From positions 496,001 through 560,000 of the forward strand of contig NZ_CP051488.1 in NCBI RefSeq assembly GCF_014490785.1: 64,000 bases of DNA. Reading direction: 5' to 3'. The position numbers and the translations under genes were made by a program. This DNA comes from Kosakonia sp. SMBL-WEM22. Its GTDB lineage: Bacteria > Pseudomonadota > Gammaproteobacteria > Enterobacterales > Enterobacteriaceae. Shown here piece by piece: positions 25,434-33,746 of this stretch. Numbering within the stretch: position 1 is the first letter of the stretch; each line of letters starts with the position of its first letter. The notes beneath the pieces are model-generated. The model had not been told where the DNA came from. It worked only from the letters and a program-made list of their open reading frames with translations, and ran no database searches.

Positions 25434-25460
25434 ACAGGGGCGATAATTATTCGCCTCTGT
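25434..25460 (+). terminator. Hairpin after epmA
   Basis: A stem of about ten pairs with one G-T (left arm 25434-25443, right arm 25451-25460), 7-base loop. There is no T-tract, so this is a possible rather than certain terminator. The sequence turns markedly AT-rich just after it. Confidence 0.45.
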
Positions 25461-25628
25461 GCATCACTTCCCTTTATTAAATTTTCATAAATATAAATCC
25501 CATTTATTAATATCTTATCCATAAGTATATGTGGTGACTCTTTTCTCGCGGTTAATCACGTTAACTCTCTTTTTTTGAAAATATTATTTTTTTCCAAAAA
25601 AAGAGCCTAATGTAAACGCGAGGTAATT

Positions 25629-26342
25629 ATGGATGATTCTCTATTGTTTTGCCGTGTCGATAAAGAGGGCTTTCCACACTGGAATGGTTTTGATTTTCTT
25701 AGATGGTATGTGCTTCCTGACAACTGGAATTATGGTACTGGCACTGCATATCTTTGGCTGTATAAAACAGCATGGTTAATTCACCACAGAAGCTTGATCG
25801 TACAATTTGCCAGAGAGGCTGAAATTCCTGAGCTATTACTTGCAGGGGTTGCGGTCGCTGAGGTCGGCGGGACGTCAGAGCGGTTTAAGAGCAACGGGGT
25901 TTTACAGTTCAGGCAGCTATTTGAAAATATTACGCGCAGGGCTGATAAAAAATATTCCAACGCGACGTCAGTAGGCTCGGTGGTTATTCAATTGCGGGTG
26001 GCAGCACAAACTATAGGTGTCAGGCCCGATACTCTTACTCTTCTTGAACAATACCCGCTTTCACAATGCTTACTCGACAACCCTTTCAACATACGGGTTG
26101 TCGCTTTTCATCTGCGCGATCTTATTCTTCACGATAACCCGGAGGGTGATACTTCTCATCTGACAGATGAGCAGATAATATTAGCGGCCTCAAGATATAA
26201 CCGCGGTATTGAAAGAGATAATGCGGATTTTATCAACTCACTCCACGCGCAGGTTGGCACACCTGCAAGAACCTATACTGAATACGGTCGTCGTATTATT
26301 GAGAAAAGAGAGAGTTTGATGAAAATTATGCGAGGAGAGTAG
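25629..26342 (+). CDS. Lysozyme-fold-like protein of unknown function, possible cell-wall effector
   Basis: I do not recognise a named gene. The 237 residues lack a signal peptide or membrane helix. Three blocks recall lysozyme/transglycosylase-fold proteins: EIPELLLAGVAVAEVGG with a candidate catalytic Glu78, TSVGSVVIQLRVAAQTIG (about 113-130) and AASRYNRG (186-193). GAGG lies well placed before the ATG. Its stop codon abuts the ATG of a small membrane protein, so the two are translationally coupled. The pair is AT-rich and sits where E. coli has yjeM/yjeN/yjeO, which suggests transfer. A peptidoglycan-cleaving effector with membrane immunity is my best guess; a phage-type endolysin remnant is an alternative. 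Confidence 0.55.
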   Translation: MDDSLLFCRVDKEGFPHWNGFDFLRWYVLPDNWNYGTGTAYLWLYKTAWLIHHRSLIVQFAREAEIPELLLAGVAVAEVGGTSERFKSNGVLQFRQLFENITRRADKKYSNATSVGSVVIQLRVAAQTIGVRPDTLTLLEQYPLSQCLLDNPFNIRVVAFHLRDLILHDNPEGDTSHLTDEQIILAASRYNRGIERDNADFINSLHAQVGTPARTYTEYGRRIIEKRESLMKIMRGE

Positions 26343-26657
26343 ATGCGCTGGAAGGGATTTACGCTAGGTTTTATTTGGTTCTGGCTCTCTATTTTTCTCA
26401 TTCTGCTCGTTTCGACGCAGGATAAAGAGTGGCTCATTAATGGTGTTGATATAACAAACATCTGTGATCTAATGATTTCCATTGCGAGTGATGATATCCG
26501 CGATATAGGGTTAGCTGTTACCGTGCCACTCTTCTTTCCCTTTTTTTATCTCATGGCATGGAAAAGGCAGCATCACTGGTTTCAGTATCTGCTTTTCATT
26601 GCCATTTTCGCTTTTTGGCTGTGGCGTTTTTTCTTGCGCTACACAGTGTGCGAATAA
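26343..26657 (+). CDS. Small three-helix membrane protein coupled to the lysozyme-like gene
   Basis: Unrecognised 104-residue protein with three predicted membrane helices (about 5-24, 53-74 and 77-98) and a loop of about 28 residues between the first two that would face the periplasm or cytoplasm. Its ATG follows the preceding stop with no gap, and GGAG lies inside the end of the upstream gene. An inner-membrane protein immediately after a putative peptidoglycan-acting protein fits an immunity partner, or a holin-like export partner. Neither role is shown by sequence. Base composition is AT-rich like its neighbour. Confidence 0.6.
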   Translation: MRWKGFTLGFIWFWLSIFLILLVSTQDKEWLINGVDITNICDLMISIASDDIRDIGLAVTVPLFFPFFYLMAWKRQHHWFQYLLFIAIFAFWLWRFFLRYTVCE

Positions 26658-26664
26658 CGTTTGT

Positions 26665-26730
26665 GCCGGGTGGCGGTTACGCTTTACCCGGCCTGAAGAG
26701 TAACACCTCCGCAGGCCGGGTAAGCCGGCA
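26665..26730. repeat. REP/BIME element
   Basis: A 30-base REP unit starting GCCGGGTGGCGGTTACGC (26665-26694) is followed by an inverted partner around 26711-26730 (GCAGGCCGGGTAAGCCGGCA). This is the usual arrangement of enterobacterial REP pairs between convergent genes. It lies between the three-helix membrane protein gene and convergent mscM, and may act as a transcript end. Confidence 0.85.
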
Positions 26731-26738
26731 CTTGAGCC

Positions 26739-29700
26739 TTACAGGCTGCCCGCCGGGCGGCTGCTTCTCCCTGATGAAGATAACGTTTTGGCCGCGCGTT
26801 TACCGTCGAGGCTCTCAAGGCGCATCTGGAAAGGCGGGAAGGGCAGGTCGATGCCGTGTTCACGGAAGCCTGCCAGAATAAGCTGGTGGATTTCGTGGCG
26901 CAGCGGCATACGATGGCCCATTTCAGCCGCATAGATGCGCAGCTCAAACAGTTGCAGCCCGTGCTGCAAATCGACCAGGAACACTTCCGGCGGCGGATTA
27001 TCAATCACCAGCGAACAGCGCTCGGCTGCGGTATAGAGGATCTGTGTCACCTCTTCGCTGTTGGCATCGACCGGCGCGGGCACCGTTAATACTACGCGCG
27101 TAACGGAGTCTGAGAGCGACCAGTTGATAAACTGCTCGGTGATAAAAGCTCTGTTCGGTACGATAATCTCTTTGCGATCCCAGTCGCTGATGGTGGTCGC
27201 TCGGGTATTGATCTTCATAACACTCCCGGTCAAATCGCGGATCGTCACCGTATCGCCGATGCGGATCGGTTTTTCAAACAGAATGATCAGGCCGGAGATA
27301 AAGTTAGCGAAGATCTCCTGTAGACCGAACCCGAGACCAACACCGAGCGCGGCCACCAGCCACTGTAACTTCGACCACTCAATACCAATCATCGAGAAGC
27401 CCACCAGCCCGCCAAACAGCATCAGCAGATATTTGGTGATAGTGGTGATGGCGTAACCTGTTCCTGGCGCCAAATCCAGATGCTGCAACAGCGCCAGCTC
27501 CAGCAAAGCAGGGAGGTTGCGCACCAGCTGGGTAGTGATGATAAACACCAGGATGGCAATCAGCACCGCGCCGAGGGTAATCGGCTCCAGGCTCTCGACA
27601 CCCTGTACCGTTGAGGTGACATCCCAAAGCGGAATGTTCTCAAGGAAGCCGAAGGCAGAGTGGATCTCAGACCAGAGGAAGATTACCGACAGCAGGGCGA
27701 TCAGCATCAGGATCGAGCGCACCAGGCGCAGAGACTGTACGCTGATGGCGTCGAGATCGACCTCCGGCTCGTCAATTTCCGTGGTGCCTTCGGTGCTGAG
27801 CTGATGTGCGGCATCCTCTTCACCGCGTGCGCGCTGGGCGAGAATCTCCGCACGACGGTGGCGTGCGCGCTCAAAGGCCAGACGGCGACGCTGGATAAAC
27901 ATCCAACGGCGAATAATGTGATAGACCACCAGCAGCAGGAACCAGATAGCGACGGAGGTTTCCAGCCTTGCCAGCAACGCCTGCGCGGTTGCCAGATACC
28001 CGACCGCGGCGGCAAGAATGGCCGACAGCGGAGCACAGAGCAGCAGGTTCCACAGCAGGTGGTTGGCCATATTGTCGCCATTTCCGCTCTTATCAACATA
28101 GAGAGGAATACCAGCGCGTTTCAGGCTGAGGGTAACAATCGCCAGCGCACCGCAAATCAGGATAAAGCAGAGTCGCCCGAGCGAGCCGGAGAATTCCCGG
28201 TCGTTCAGGTTATCGAACATGATCAGCGCCATAATCAGCGGCACGATAAAGCCAATGCTCATCAGGTAGTAACGTAACCCGCGCGCCACGCGGTTTCGCG
28301 GCCAGCCGAAGTGGACGACAAACAGCCCGGTTGGTCGCGCGAATGTTGCACAGATCATCACTGCCCACAGCAGCGGCACGGTGGCGGTGACGCCATCGCC
28401 AATCGCTACCGCCAGCGGATAGGGCCACGCCTCCTGCAAACAGTAGCCGAGCGTTGCCCACAGCACCGGCAGCGGTGACGCTACCAGAATGGACCAGAAG
28501 ACAGTACGCATGGTGAGCCAGAAGTGATCCTGGGTCACTTTGCCCACGCGGGCGCTGGAGCGCTCCAGGAAGCGGGTGAAGTGGCGACGTGAGTAAATAC
28601 TCACCCCCACCAGAATCAGCGCGCCAAACAGCGGGAAGAGCGTCTCTTTGCTGGTCAGCACCATTGCGCTGGCTTTGCCTAACTGGCTGATGGTGTTCAG
28701 TGACAGCAGGCGGCGCAGATCCTGCACAATCTCAAGCGGCCAGGAGAAGCCCATCGGGCTGACATCCGCCGTCCAGAAGAGGTAGCGGTGAGTCGCCTCA
28801 TTCACCTCTTTTAACGCATCTTCAAGCTGGCTATTGGAAACTTTAAGTTTGGTCAGCTCGAGGATCAGCGTGTCGCCGCCCTGCAACAGCGAATTAAGCA
28901 GTTCACGCTGGGTGCGCAGCTGCGCTTCAAGAATACGATTTTGTTCTGGCGTCAGGGCTTTCCCGTCCGCCTGGCGAATCTGCCGCAGCTGCGGCTGTTT
29001 GTTGAGGAGATCTTCATAACGCATGCGGTGCACGCGCAGCTGCGCCATTTCGGTATCCAGCTGCTGCGGTTTCGGCATCTCCGGCAGACGAGCCACCTGG
29101 GCGCGCAGCGCTTCGCCGAGCATATTCGATGCGCCGAGCCACTGGGACTGCTCGCGCAGAGTTGTAAGCGCCTGGCGCACCTGTAGCGTTTGCCCGGTTG
29201 CCTGGCGCTGCTGTGAGGCAACCAGATCCATGCGCTGTGCCTGCTGATTCAGCGCCTGTGAAAGTTCGCGGTTAATACGGAACTGCTCAACAATATTGGC
29301 GGGCAAGTTCGCACTGTTTTCCGCCAGCATTTCGGTGCTCTCCAGCGCCTGCTCGGCTTCGCGCTGACGCTGGCTGTTGAGTTGGTTACGCAGTGCTTGC
29401 AGATAGGCGTCCAGTCGTTCGCTCTGCTTTTGCGCCAGCTCTGAGCGCATACGCGCCAGCTCCTGGCGGTTGTTGGCGGAAAGCTGCGCCAGCTCTAACT
29501 CATCAACCAGTGCTTTCAACTTTGCTGACTCTGCCTGAGCGGCAAAATTTTGTGCCTGGGCAAGCGCCGAGTTGCTGGTTTGCGCGCCGAGGCGACGCTC
29601 CACTTCTGTCACCTGGCGGCGGGCATCGGTCTGCTGCTGAGGAAGCTGGCTTAAGGAGTCGCTGATCTCCCGCGCGCGCTCCTGCTCCTGCTGCGCCTGG

Positions 29701-30071
29701 CGCGTCTTCTCCAGCAGTTGGCTACTGACTTGCAGGATCTCCTGGTTGAGTGCATCGCTGCTCATGCCGGGTGAAACAGAGGGGGGATCGTCGCGCAGAT
29801 TATCGAGCTGGGCGCGAAGGGTACGGGAAAGTTTAGGGAAGTTGTCGATCACTTCCTGGTACTGCTGGGCACGTTCAAGGGAGCCTTTACGCTCATCAAG
29901 GGCGTTCAGCGCGCCTTGCAGCGTCTCAACAATCTCTGCCTGTTCCGGCGTATTTTTCGCCGCTTTGGCTTGCTCCAGCTCCTGGGCAATTTGGCGGGCA
30001 TCGGGAGCCGTTGCGGCAACGGCTCCCTGGCTGAGGCACCAGGCCATCAGAAAAGCGATAATCAGGCGCAC
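26739..30071 (-). CDS. mscM: Mechanosensitive channel MscM (YjeP, MscK-like)
   Basis: Large inner-membrane miniconductance mechanosensitive channel that protects against osmotic downshock. The 1110 residues comprise a signal peptide (cleavage near GAVAATAPD), a long periplasmic coiled-coil region rich in Gln and Leu (about 25-470), about 11 membrane helices and the MscS-like pore and beta domain at the C-terminus (LGVGLGFGLQEIFANFISG, then FEKPIRIGDTV). I chose the GTG at 30071 (MRLIIAFLMAW), with GGGAGA upstream; the frame extends 42 codons further but would overlap psd. It lies 22 bases after psd, in an apparent psd-mscM operon. Confidence 0.94.
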   Translation of the reverse strand: MRLIIAFLMAWCLSQGAVAATAPDARQIAQELEQAKAAKNTPEQAEIVETLQGALNALDERKGSLERAQQYQEVIDNFPKLSRTLRAQLDNLRDDPPSVSPGMSSDALNQEILQVSSQLLEKTRQAQQEQERAREISDSLSQLPQQQTDARRQVTEVERRLGAQTSNSALAQAQNFAAQAESAKLKALVDELELAQLSANNRQELARMRSELAQKQSERLDAYLQALRNQLNSQRQREAEQALESTEMLAENSANLPANIVEQFRINRELSQALNQQAQRMDLVASQQRQATGQTLQVRQALTTLREQSQWLGASNMLGEALRAQVARLPEMPKPQQLDTEMAQLRVHRMRYEDLLNKQPQLRQIRQADGKALTPEQNRILEAQLRTQRELLNSLLQGGDTLILELTKLKVSNSQLEDALKEVNEATHRYLFWTADVSPMGFSWPLEIVQDLRRLLSLNTISQLGKASAMVLTSKETLFPLFGALILVGVSIYSRRHFTRFLERSSARVGKVTQDHFWLTMRTVFWSILVASPLPVLWATLGYCLQEAWPYPLAVAIGDGVTATVPLLWAVMICATFARPTGLFVVHFGWPRNRVARGLRYYLMSIGFIVPLIMALIMFDNLNDREFSGSLGRLCFILICGALAIVTLSLKRAGIPLYVDKSGNGDNMANHLLWNLLLCAPLSAILAAAVGYLATAQALLARLETSVAIWFLLLVVYHIIRRWMFIQRRRLAFERARHRRAEILAQRARGEEDAAHQLSTEGTTEIDEPEVDLDAISVQSLRLVRSILMLIALLSVIFLWSEIHSAFGFLENIPLWDVTSTVQGVESLEPITLGAVLIAILVFIITTQLVRNLPALLELALLQHLDLAPGTGYAITTITKYLLMLFGGLVGFSMIGIEWSKLQWLVAALGVGLGFGLQEIFANFISGLIILFEKPIRIGDTVTIRDLTGSVMKINTRATTISDWDRKEIIVPNRAFITEQFINWSLSDSVTRVVLTVPAPVDANSEEVTQILYTAAERCSLVIDNPPPEVFLVDLQHGLQLFELRIYAAEMGHRMPLRHEIHQLILAGFREHGIDLPFPPFQMRLESLDGKRAAKTLSSSGRSSRPAGSL

Positions 30072-30093
30072 TGCAGTCTCCCTGGGGTGAGGC

Positions 30094-31065
30094 TTAAACG
30101 TCTTCTTTACTGTCGTCAACCAGCGGGTTGGCATCATGTTCCGCTTTAACTTCTTCTTCCGGCAGCGGCGCGGGCTCCTGCGCATCAACTGGTACAAACG
30201 GCTCGGTGGAGAGCGCCAGCGGCTGGCCGATTTTGGTCACGGAGAGGCTGCGTAAGGCGTCAACCAGCTGCACTTTACCCGGTGCAAACAGGTTGATAAC
30301 GGTAGAACCGAGCTTAAAGCGGCCCATCTCCTGGCCCTTCAACAGCGCCACAGCGCCTTCGCTTTCGCCTTCCGGGAAGGTCCAGCGTTTGATAATCCCT
30401 TCACGCGGCGGCGTAACGGTGCCCGCCCAGACGGTTTCGATGCTGCCAACAATGGTCGCGCCGACAAGAATTTGCGCCATCGGGCCAAACTCAGTGTCGA
30501 ACAGGCAGATGACGCGCTCGTTACGGGCGAAGAGGTTGGGTACGTTCTGCGCCGTTAAGTGGTTAACGGAGAAGAGATCGCCTGGAACATAGATCATTTC
30601 ACGCAGGATGCCGTTACACGGCATATGTACGCGGTGGTAGTCGCGCGGCGAGAGATAGGTGGTGACAAAGCTACCGTTACGGAACAGATCCGCCATCAGG
30701 TAGTTGCCCGCCAGCAGCGCCTCGAGGCTGTAGTTATGGCCTTTAGCCTGCAGGATTTTGTCATTATCGATTGCGCCAAGCTGGCTCACTACGCCGTCTG
30801 CCGGCATTACCAGCACGTTCGGATCGGTATTGAGCGGGCGCACATCGTCACGCAGCGGGCGCACGAAGAATTCGTTAAAAGAGCGATAGCTGGCGGTATC
30901 CGGCTTCTGCGCCTCTTTCATATCGACCTTGTAGTATTTCACGAACAGATCGATAACCAGTTTGGTCAGCCAGCCTGCACGTTTGCTCGCGCCCCAGCCC
31001 GCCAGGCGAGTGAGCCACAGTTTCGGCAGAATGTATTGAAGCGAAAGTTTGAATGAGTTTAACAA
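30094..31065 (-). CDS. psd: Phosphatidylserine decarboxylase proenzyme
   Basis: Membrane-associated enzyme making phosphatidylethanolamine from phosphatidylserine. It is self-cleaved at the Gly-Ser bond of the KLGSTVINLFAPG motif near residue 253, giving the pyruvoyl cofactor on the alpha chain. Other landmarks are YLSPRDYHRVHMP near 140 and FNEFFVRPL near 65. The start is TTG at 31065, as in E. coli, with GGAGG five bases away. The 323-residue length is within one of E. coli. It is upstream of mscM in the same direction and follows rsgA after a 98-base gap. Confidence 0.97.
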   Translation of the reverse strand: MLNSFKLSLQYILPKLWLTRLAGWGASKRAGWLTKLVIDLFVKYYKVDMKEAQKPDTASYRSFNEFFVRPLRDDVRPLNTDPNVLVMPADGVVSQLGAIDNDKILQAKGHNYSLEALLAGNYLMADLFRNGSFVTTYLSPRDYHRVHMPCNGILREMIYVPGDLFSVNHLTAQNVPNLFARNERVICLFDTEFGPMAQILVGATIVGSIETVWAGTVTPPREGIIKRWTFPEGESEGAVALLKGQEMGRFKLGSTVINLFAPGKVQLVDALRSLSVTKIGQPLALSTEPFVPVDAQEPAPLPEEEVKAEHDANPLVDDSKEDV

Positions 31066-31163
31066 GGTAGCCTCCAGGCCATTGTTTACTGTCGTTCCTG
31101 ACCCGACGCCCGGCGTCGGAGTCTTAAAATGGGGGACGATTCTAGCGACGCTTAGCTTAGTTG

Positions 31164-32219
31164 TCAGTCATCTGATTCAGAAAAGCTTTTACGCGTCTTT
31201 ACCTGCGACATGCTTTCGAGAATACGGTGATAATTTTCGAAGCGGCTCTCCGCAATTTTACCGTTCTCTACCGCTTCACGGATCGCACACCCGGGATCGG
31301 TATCGTGCTTACAGTCGCGGTATTTGCAGTGACCGAGATAATCATGGAATTCGACAAAGCCGTGGGTGATTTGTTCCGGTTCGAGATGCCAGAGGCCGAA
31401 CTCGCGTACGCCCGGAGAATCAATCACATCGCCGCCCTGCGGGAAGTGGTAGAGACGCGCGGCGGTGGTGGTGTGCTGGCCTAACCCTGAGACGTCAGAG
31501 ACGTCATTGGTGAGGATCTGCTCCTCGTTGAGGCCGAGCAGCGCATTAAGCAGGCTCGATTTGCCGACGCCGGACTGGCCAGCAAAGATGCTGATGCGAT
31601 CGGTCAGCGCCGCGATAAGCGGATCAAGGCCATCTTTCGCATGGCTTGATACCATCAGGACGCGGTAGCCAATGTGGCGATAGATATCCATCTGCTCGTT
31701 GACGAACGCCAGGCCCTCTTCATCGAGCAGATCGGTTTTATTCAGCACCAGCAGTGGTTCAACGTCCAGCGCTTCGCAGGCCACCAGATAGCGGTCAATA
31801 ATATTAAGTGAGAGCTCTGGCAGGATCGCCGAGACGATAACGATTTGATCGATATTGGCGGCGATGGGTTTAACGCCATCGTAGAAATCCGGGCGCGTCA
31901 GCACCGAGGTGCGCTCGTGCACCGCTTCGACAATCCCCTTCACGTTGACGCCTTCTGCGGCCGCTTTGCCTGGCCGCCAGACCACGCGATCGCCGGTGAC
32001 CAGCGAGCGGATAGTGCGGCGAATGTTGCAGCGATGCACGTCGCCATCGGCGGATTCGACATCGGCATGCATACCAAAGCGGCTAATAACCACCCCTTCG
32101 GCCTTTTCGCCAAACAGGTTGTCATCGTAGTCGGGTTTCTCCGCAGAGGTTTTCAGGCGGCGCTCGTGGTTCGCTTTAACGCGGCGCTGCTGCCCCTTTG
32201 AGAGTTTATTTTTACTCAA
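31164..32219 (-). CDS. rsgA: Ribosome small-subunit GTPase RsgA
   Basis: Circularly permuted GTPase that checks late maturation of the 30S subunit. The 351 residues show the N-terminal OB fold, the permuted motif order NKTDLL (G4), then the P-loop GQSGVGKSSLLNALLG, then DSPGVREFGL (G3), and a C-terminal zinc site in CKYRDCKHDTDPGCA. The start is TTG at 32219 (MSKNKLSKGQQRR) with AGGAG upstream, as in E. coli; the frame is open 69 codons further but runs into the divergent orn promoter and shows no family match. Confidence 0.95.
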   Translation of the reverse strand: MSKNKLSKGQQRRVKANHERRLKTSAEKPDYDDNLFGEKAEGVVISRFGMHADVESADGDVHRCNIRRTIRSLVTGDRVVWRPGKAAAEGVNVKGIVEAVHERTSVLTRPDFYDGVKPIAANIDQIVIVSAILPELSLNIIDRYLVACEALDVEPLLVLNKTDLLDEEGLAFVNEQMDIYRHIGYRVLMVSSHAKDGLDPLIAALTDRISIFAGQSGVGKSSLLNALLGLNEEQILTNDVSDVSGLGQHTTTAARLYHFPQGGDVIDSPGVREFGLWHLEPEQITHGFVEFHDYLGHCKYRDCKHDTDPGCAIREAVENGKIAESRFENYHRILESMSQVKTRKSFSESDD

Positions 32220-32313
32220 TCGTGCTGGCTCCTGGTCGCCCCGGATGGGCAAAACCTCTATGATACACGCAATTCTAGATGAATATAGTGACGCGATAAG
32301 GGTGGAAAATAGC

Positions 32314-32859
32314 ATGAGCGCAAATGAAAACAACCTCATTTGGATTGATCTCGAAATGACGGGCCTGGATCCCGAGCGCGATCGCATTATTGAGATCGCG
32401 ACACTGGTGACCGATGCCAACCTCAATATCCTGGCGGAAGGGCCGGTGATGGCCGTGCATCAATCCGACGCGCAGCTGGCGTTGATGGATGAGTGGAACG
32501 TGCGAACCCACACCGGCAGCGGCCTGGTTGAACGCGTTAAAGCGAGCACCTTTGACGATCGCGCGGCGGAACTGGCGACGATTGAGTTTCTGAAAGAGTG
32601 GGTACCGGCCGGTAAATCGCCCATTTGCGGCAATAGCATCGGTCAGGATCGCCGTTTTCTGTTTAAGTACATGCCGGAGCTGGAAGCCTACTTCCACTAT
32701 CGCTACCTGGATGTCAGCACGCTGAAAGAGCTGGCGCGCCGCTGGAAGCCAGAAGTGCTTACCGGTCTGAAAAAGCAGAATACCCATCAGGCGCTGGATG
32801 ATATCCGCGAATCGGTGGCGGAGCTGGCTTACTACCGCGAACACTTTATTAAACTGTAA
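32314..32859 (+). CDS. orn: Oligoribonuclease
   Basis: Essential DEDDh 3'-5' exonuclease that degrades di- to pentaribonucleotides to mononucleotides and also clears pGpG. The 181 residues include Exo I in IWIDLEMTGLD, Exo II around CGNSIGQDRRFL and Exo III HQALDDIRESV. The ATG at 32314 (MSANENN) has GGTGGA upstream and matches the E. coli length. It is divergent from rsgA. Confidence 0.97.
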   Translation: MSANENNLIWIDLEMTGLDPERDRIIEIATLVTDANLNILAEGPVMAVHQSDAQLALMDEWNVRTHTGSGLVERVKASTFDDRAAELATIEFLKEWVPAGKSPICGNSIGQDRRFLFKYMPELEAYFHYRYLDVSTLKELARRWKPEVLTGLKKQNTHQALDDIRESVAELAYYREHFIKL

Positions 32860-32872
32860 GCGCGGAAGGTAT

Positions 32873-32902
32873 ACAGAGCCGATACGCTGTTTTCGGCTCT
32901 GT
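32873..32902 (+). terminator. Hairpin after orn
   Basis: A perfect 10-bp stem (32873-32882 and 32893-32902) with a 10-base loop lies 13 bases after the orn stop. There is no T-tract, so it may be a Rho-independent terminator of low strength or an RNA-stabilising end. Confidence 0.5.
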
Positions 32903-32996
32903 AAGCCAGTGCTGGCGCGGTTTTGCTGCAAAAATGCGCGTTTTGTCGATTAAATCAGCAGTTAAACAAAAAAAACGAAAATTTGCTTTCAGGGGC

Positions 32997-33024
32997 TTGC
33001 AGCAGGAATGATTTCTCGTATAAT
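32997..33024 (+). promoter_or_regulatory. Sigma-70 promoter of the tRNA-Gly operon
   Basis: TTGCAG (32997-33002) and a perfect TATAAT (33019-33024) are 16 bases apart. The GC-rich discriminator GCGCCTCCC that follows is typical of stringently controlled stable-RNA promoters. It lies 90 bases before the first tRNA. Confidence 0.85.
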
Positions 33025-33114
33025 GCGCCTCCCGTGAAGACACAGAAATGTGAAACACGGCATCACGAAATTTCAGCGGTTAAATGCTTTAACGTGTTGA
33101 AATAGCGCTGATAA

Positions 33115-33190
<76 letters not shown>

Positions 33191-33253
33191 AATTTGAAAT
33201 GCACCATCCAATTTACAGGCTTCGGTTTTTTGACGCTGAACTCTGATAAATAT

Positions 33254-33329
<76 letters not shown>

Positions 33330-33402
33330 AATTTGAAATGCCGTAAGGCACGCACCATCCAGATTTACTGGTTCACGGCAATCAGCCAGGCCAGATAAGT
33401 AT

Positions 33403-33478
<76 letters not shown>

Positions 33479-33497
33479 ATCTTTCATCTCCAAAAAA

Positions 33498-33745
33498 TTA
33501 TCCACAGCGAAGAAGCGCGCTGCGGGCGATTTTCTTTCATGCTAAAAAGTATTGTGAACAGAGTTATCCACAGGCTGAGCTTTGCTTAGCGGGATTTCTA
33601 TTGCTTCGCTTATGAAATTATTTATTTGTAAGTCCATGAATTATAAAATAAAAACAATATTTCAAAATGTTAACGCGATCGCTTGACGAATTTGTTAACG
33701 TTGAAACGTAATGTGTTTTTTATTTTATTCACAAGCTGTGGATGG
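33498..33745. other. datA: Probable datA locus (DnaA-binding reservoir)
   Basis: Non-coding AT-rich segment between the tRNA-Gly array and queG. It has two perfect DnaA boxes TTATCCACA (33498-33506 and 33564-33572), a third matching TTWTNCACA (TTATTCACA, 33725-33733) and a weaker reverse site (33737-33745). In E. coli the datA locus, which promotes hydrolysis of DnaA-bound ATP with IHF and so limits re-initiation, lies at this same place. I could not place an IHF site with confidence. Identity with datA rests on motif and position. Confidence 0.75.
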
Positions 33746-33746
33746 C

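Noticed and set aside
32275..32931. Open frame of 218 codons on the minus strand
   Set aside because: Antisense to orn, a conserved gene with clear exonuclease motifs.
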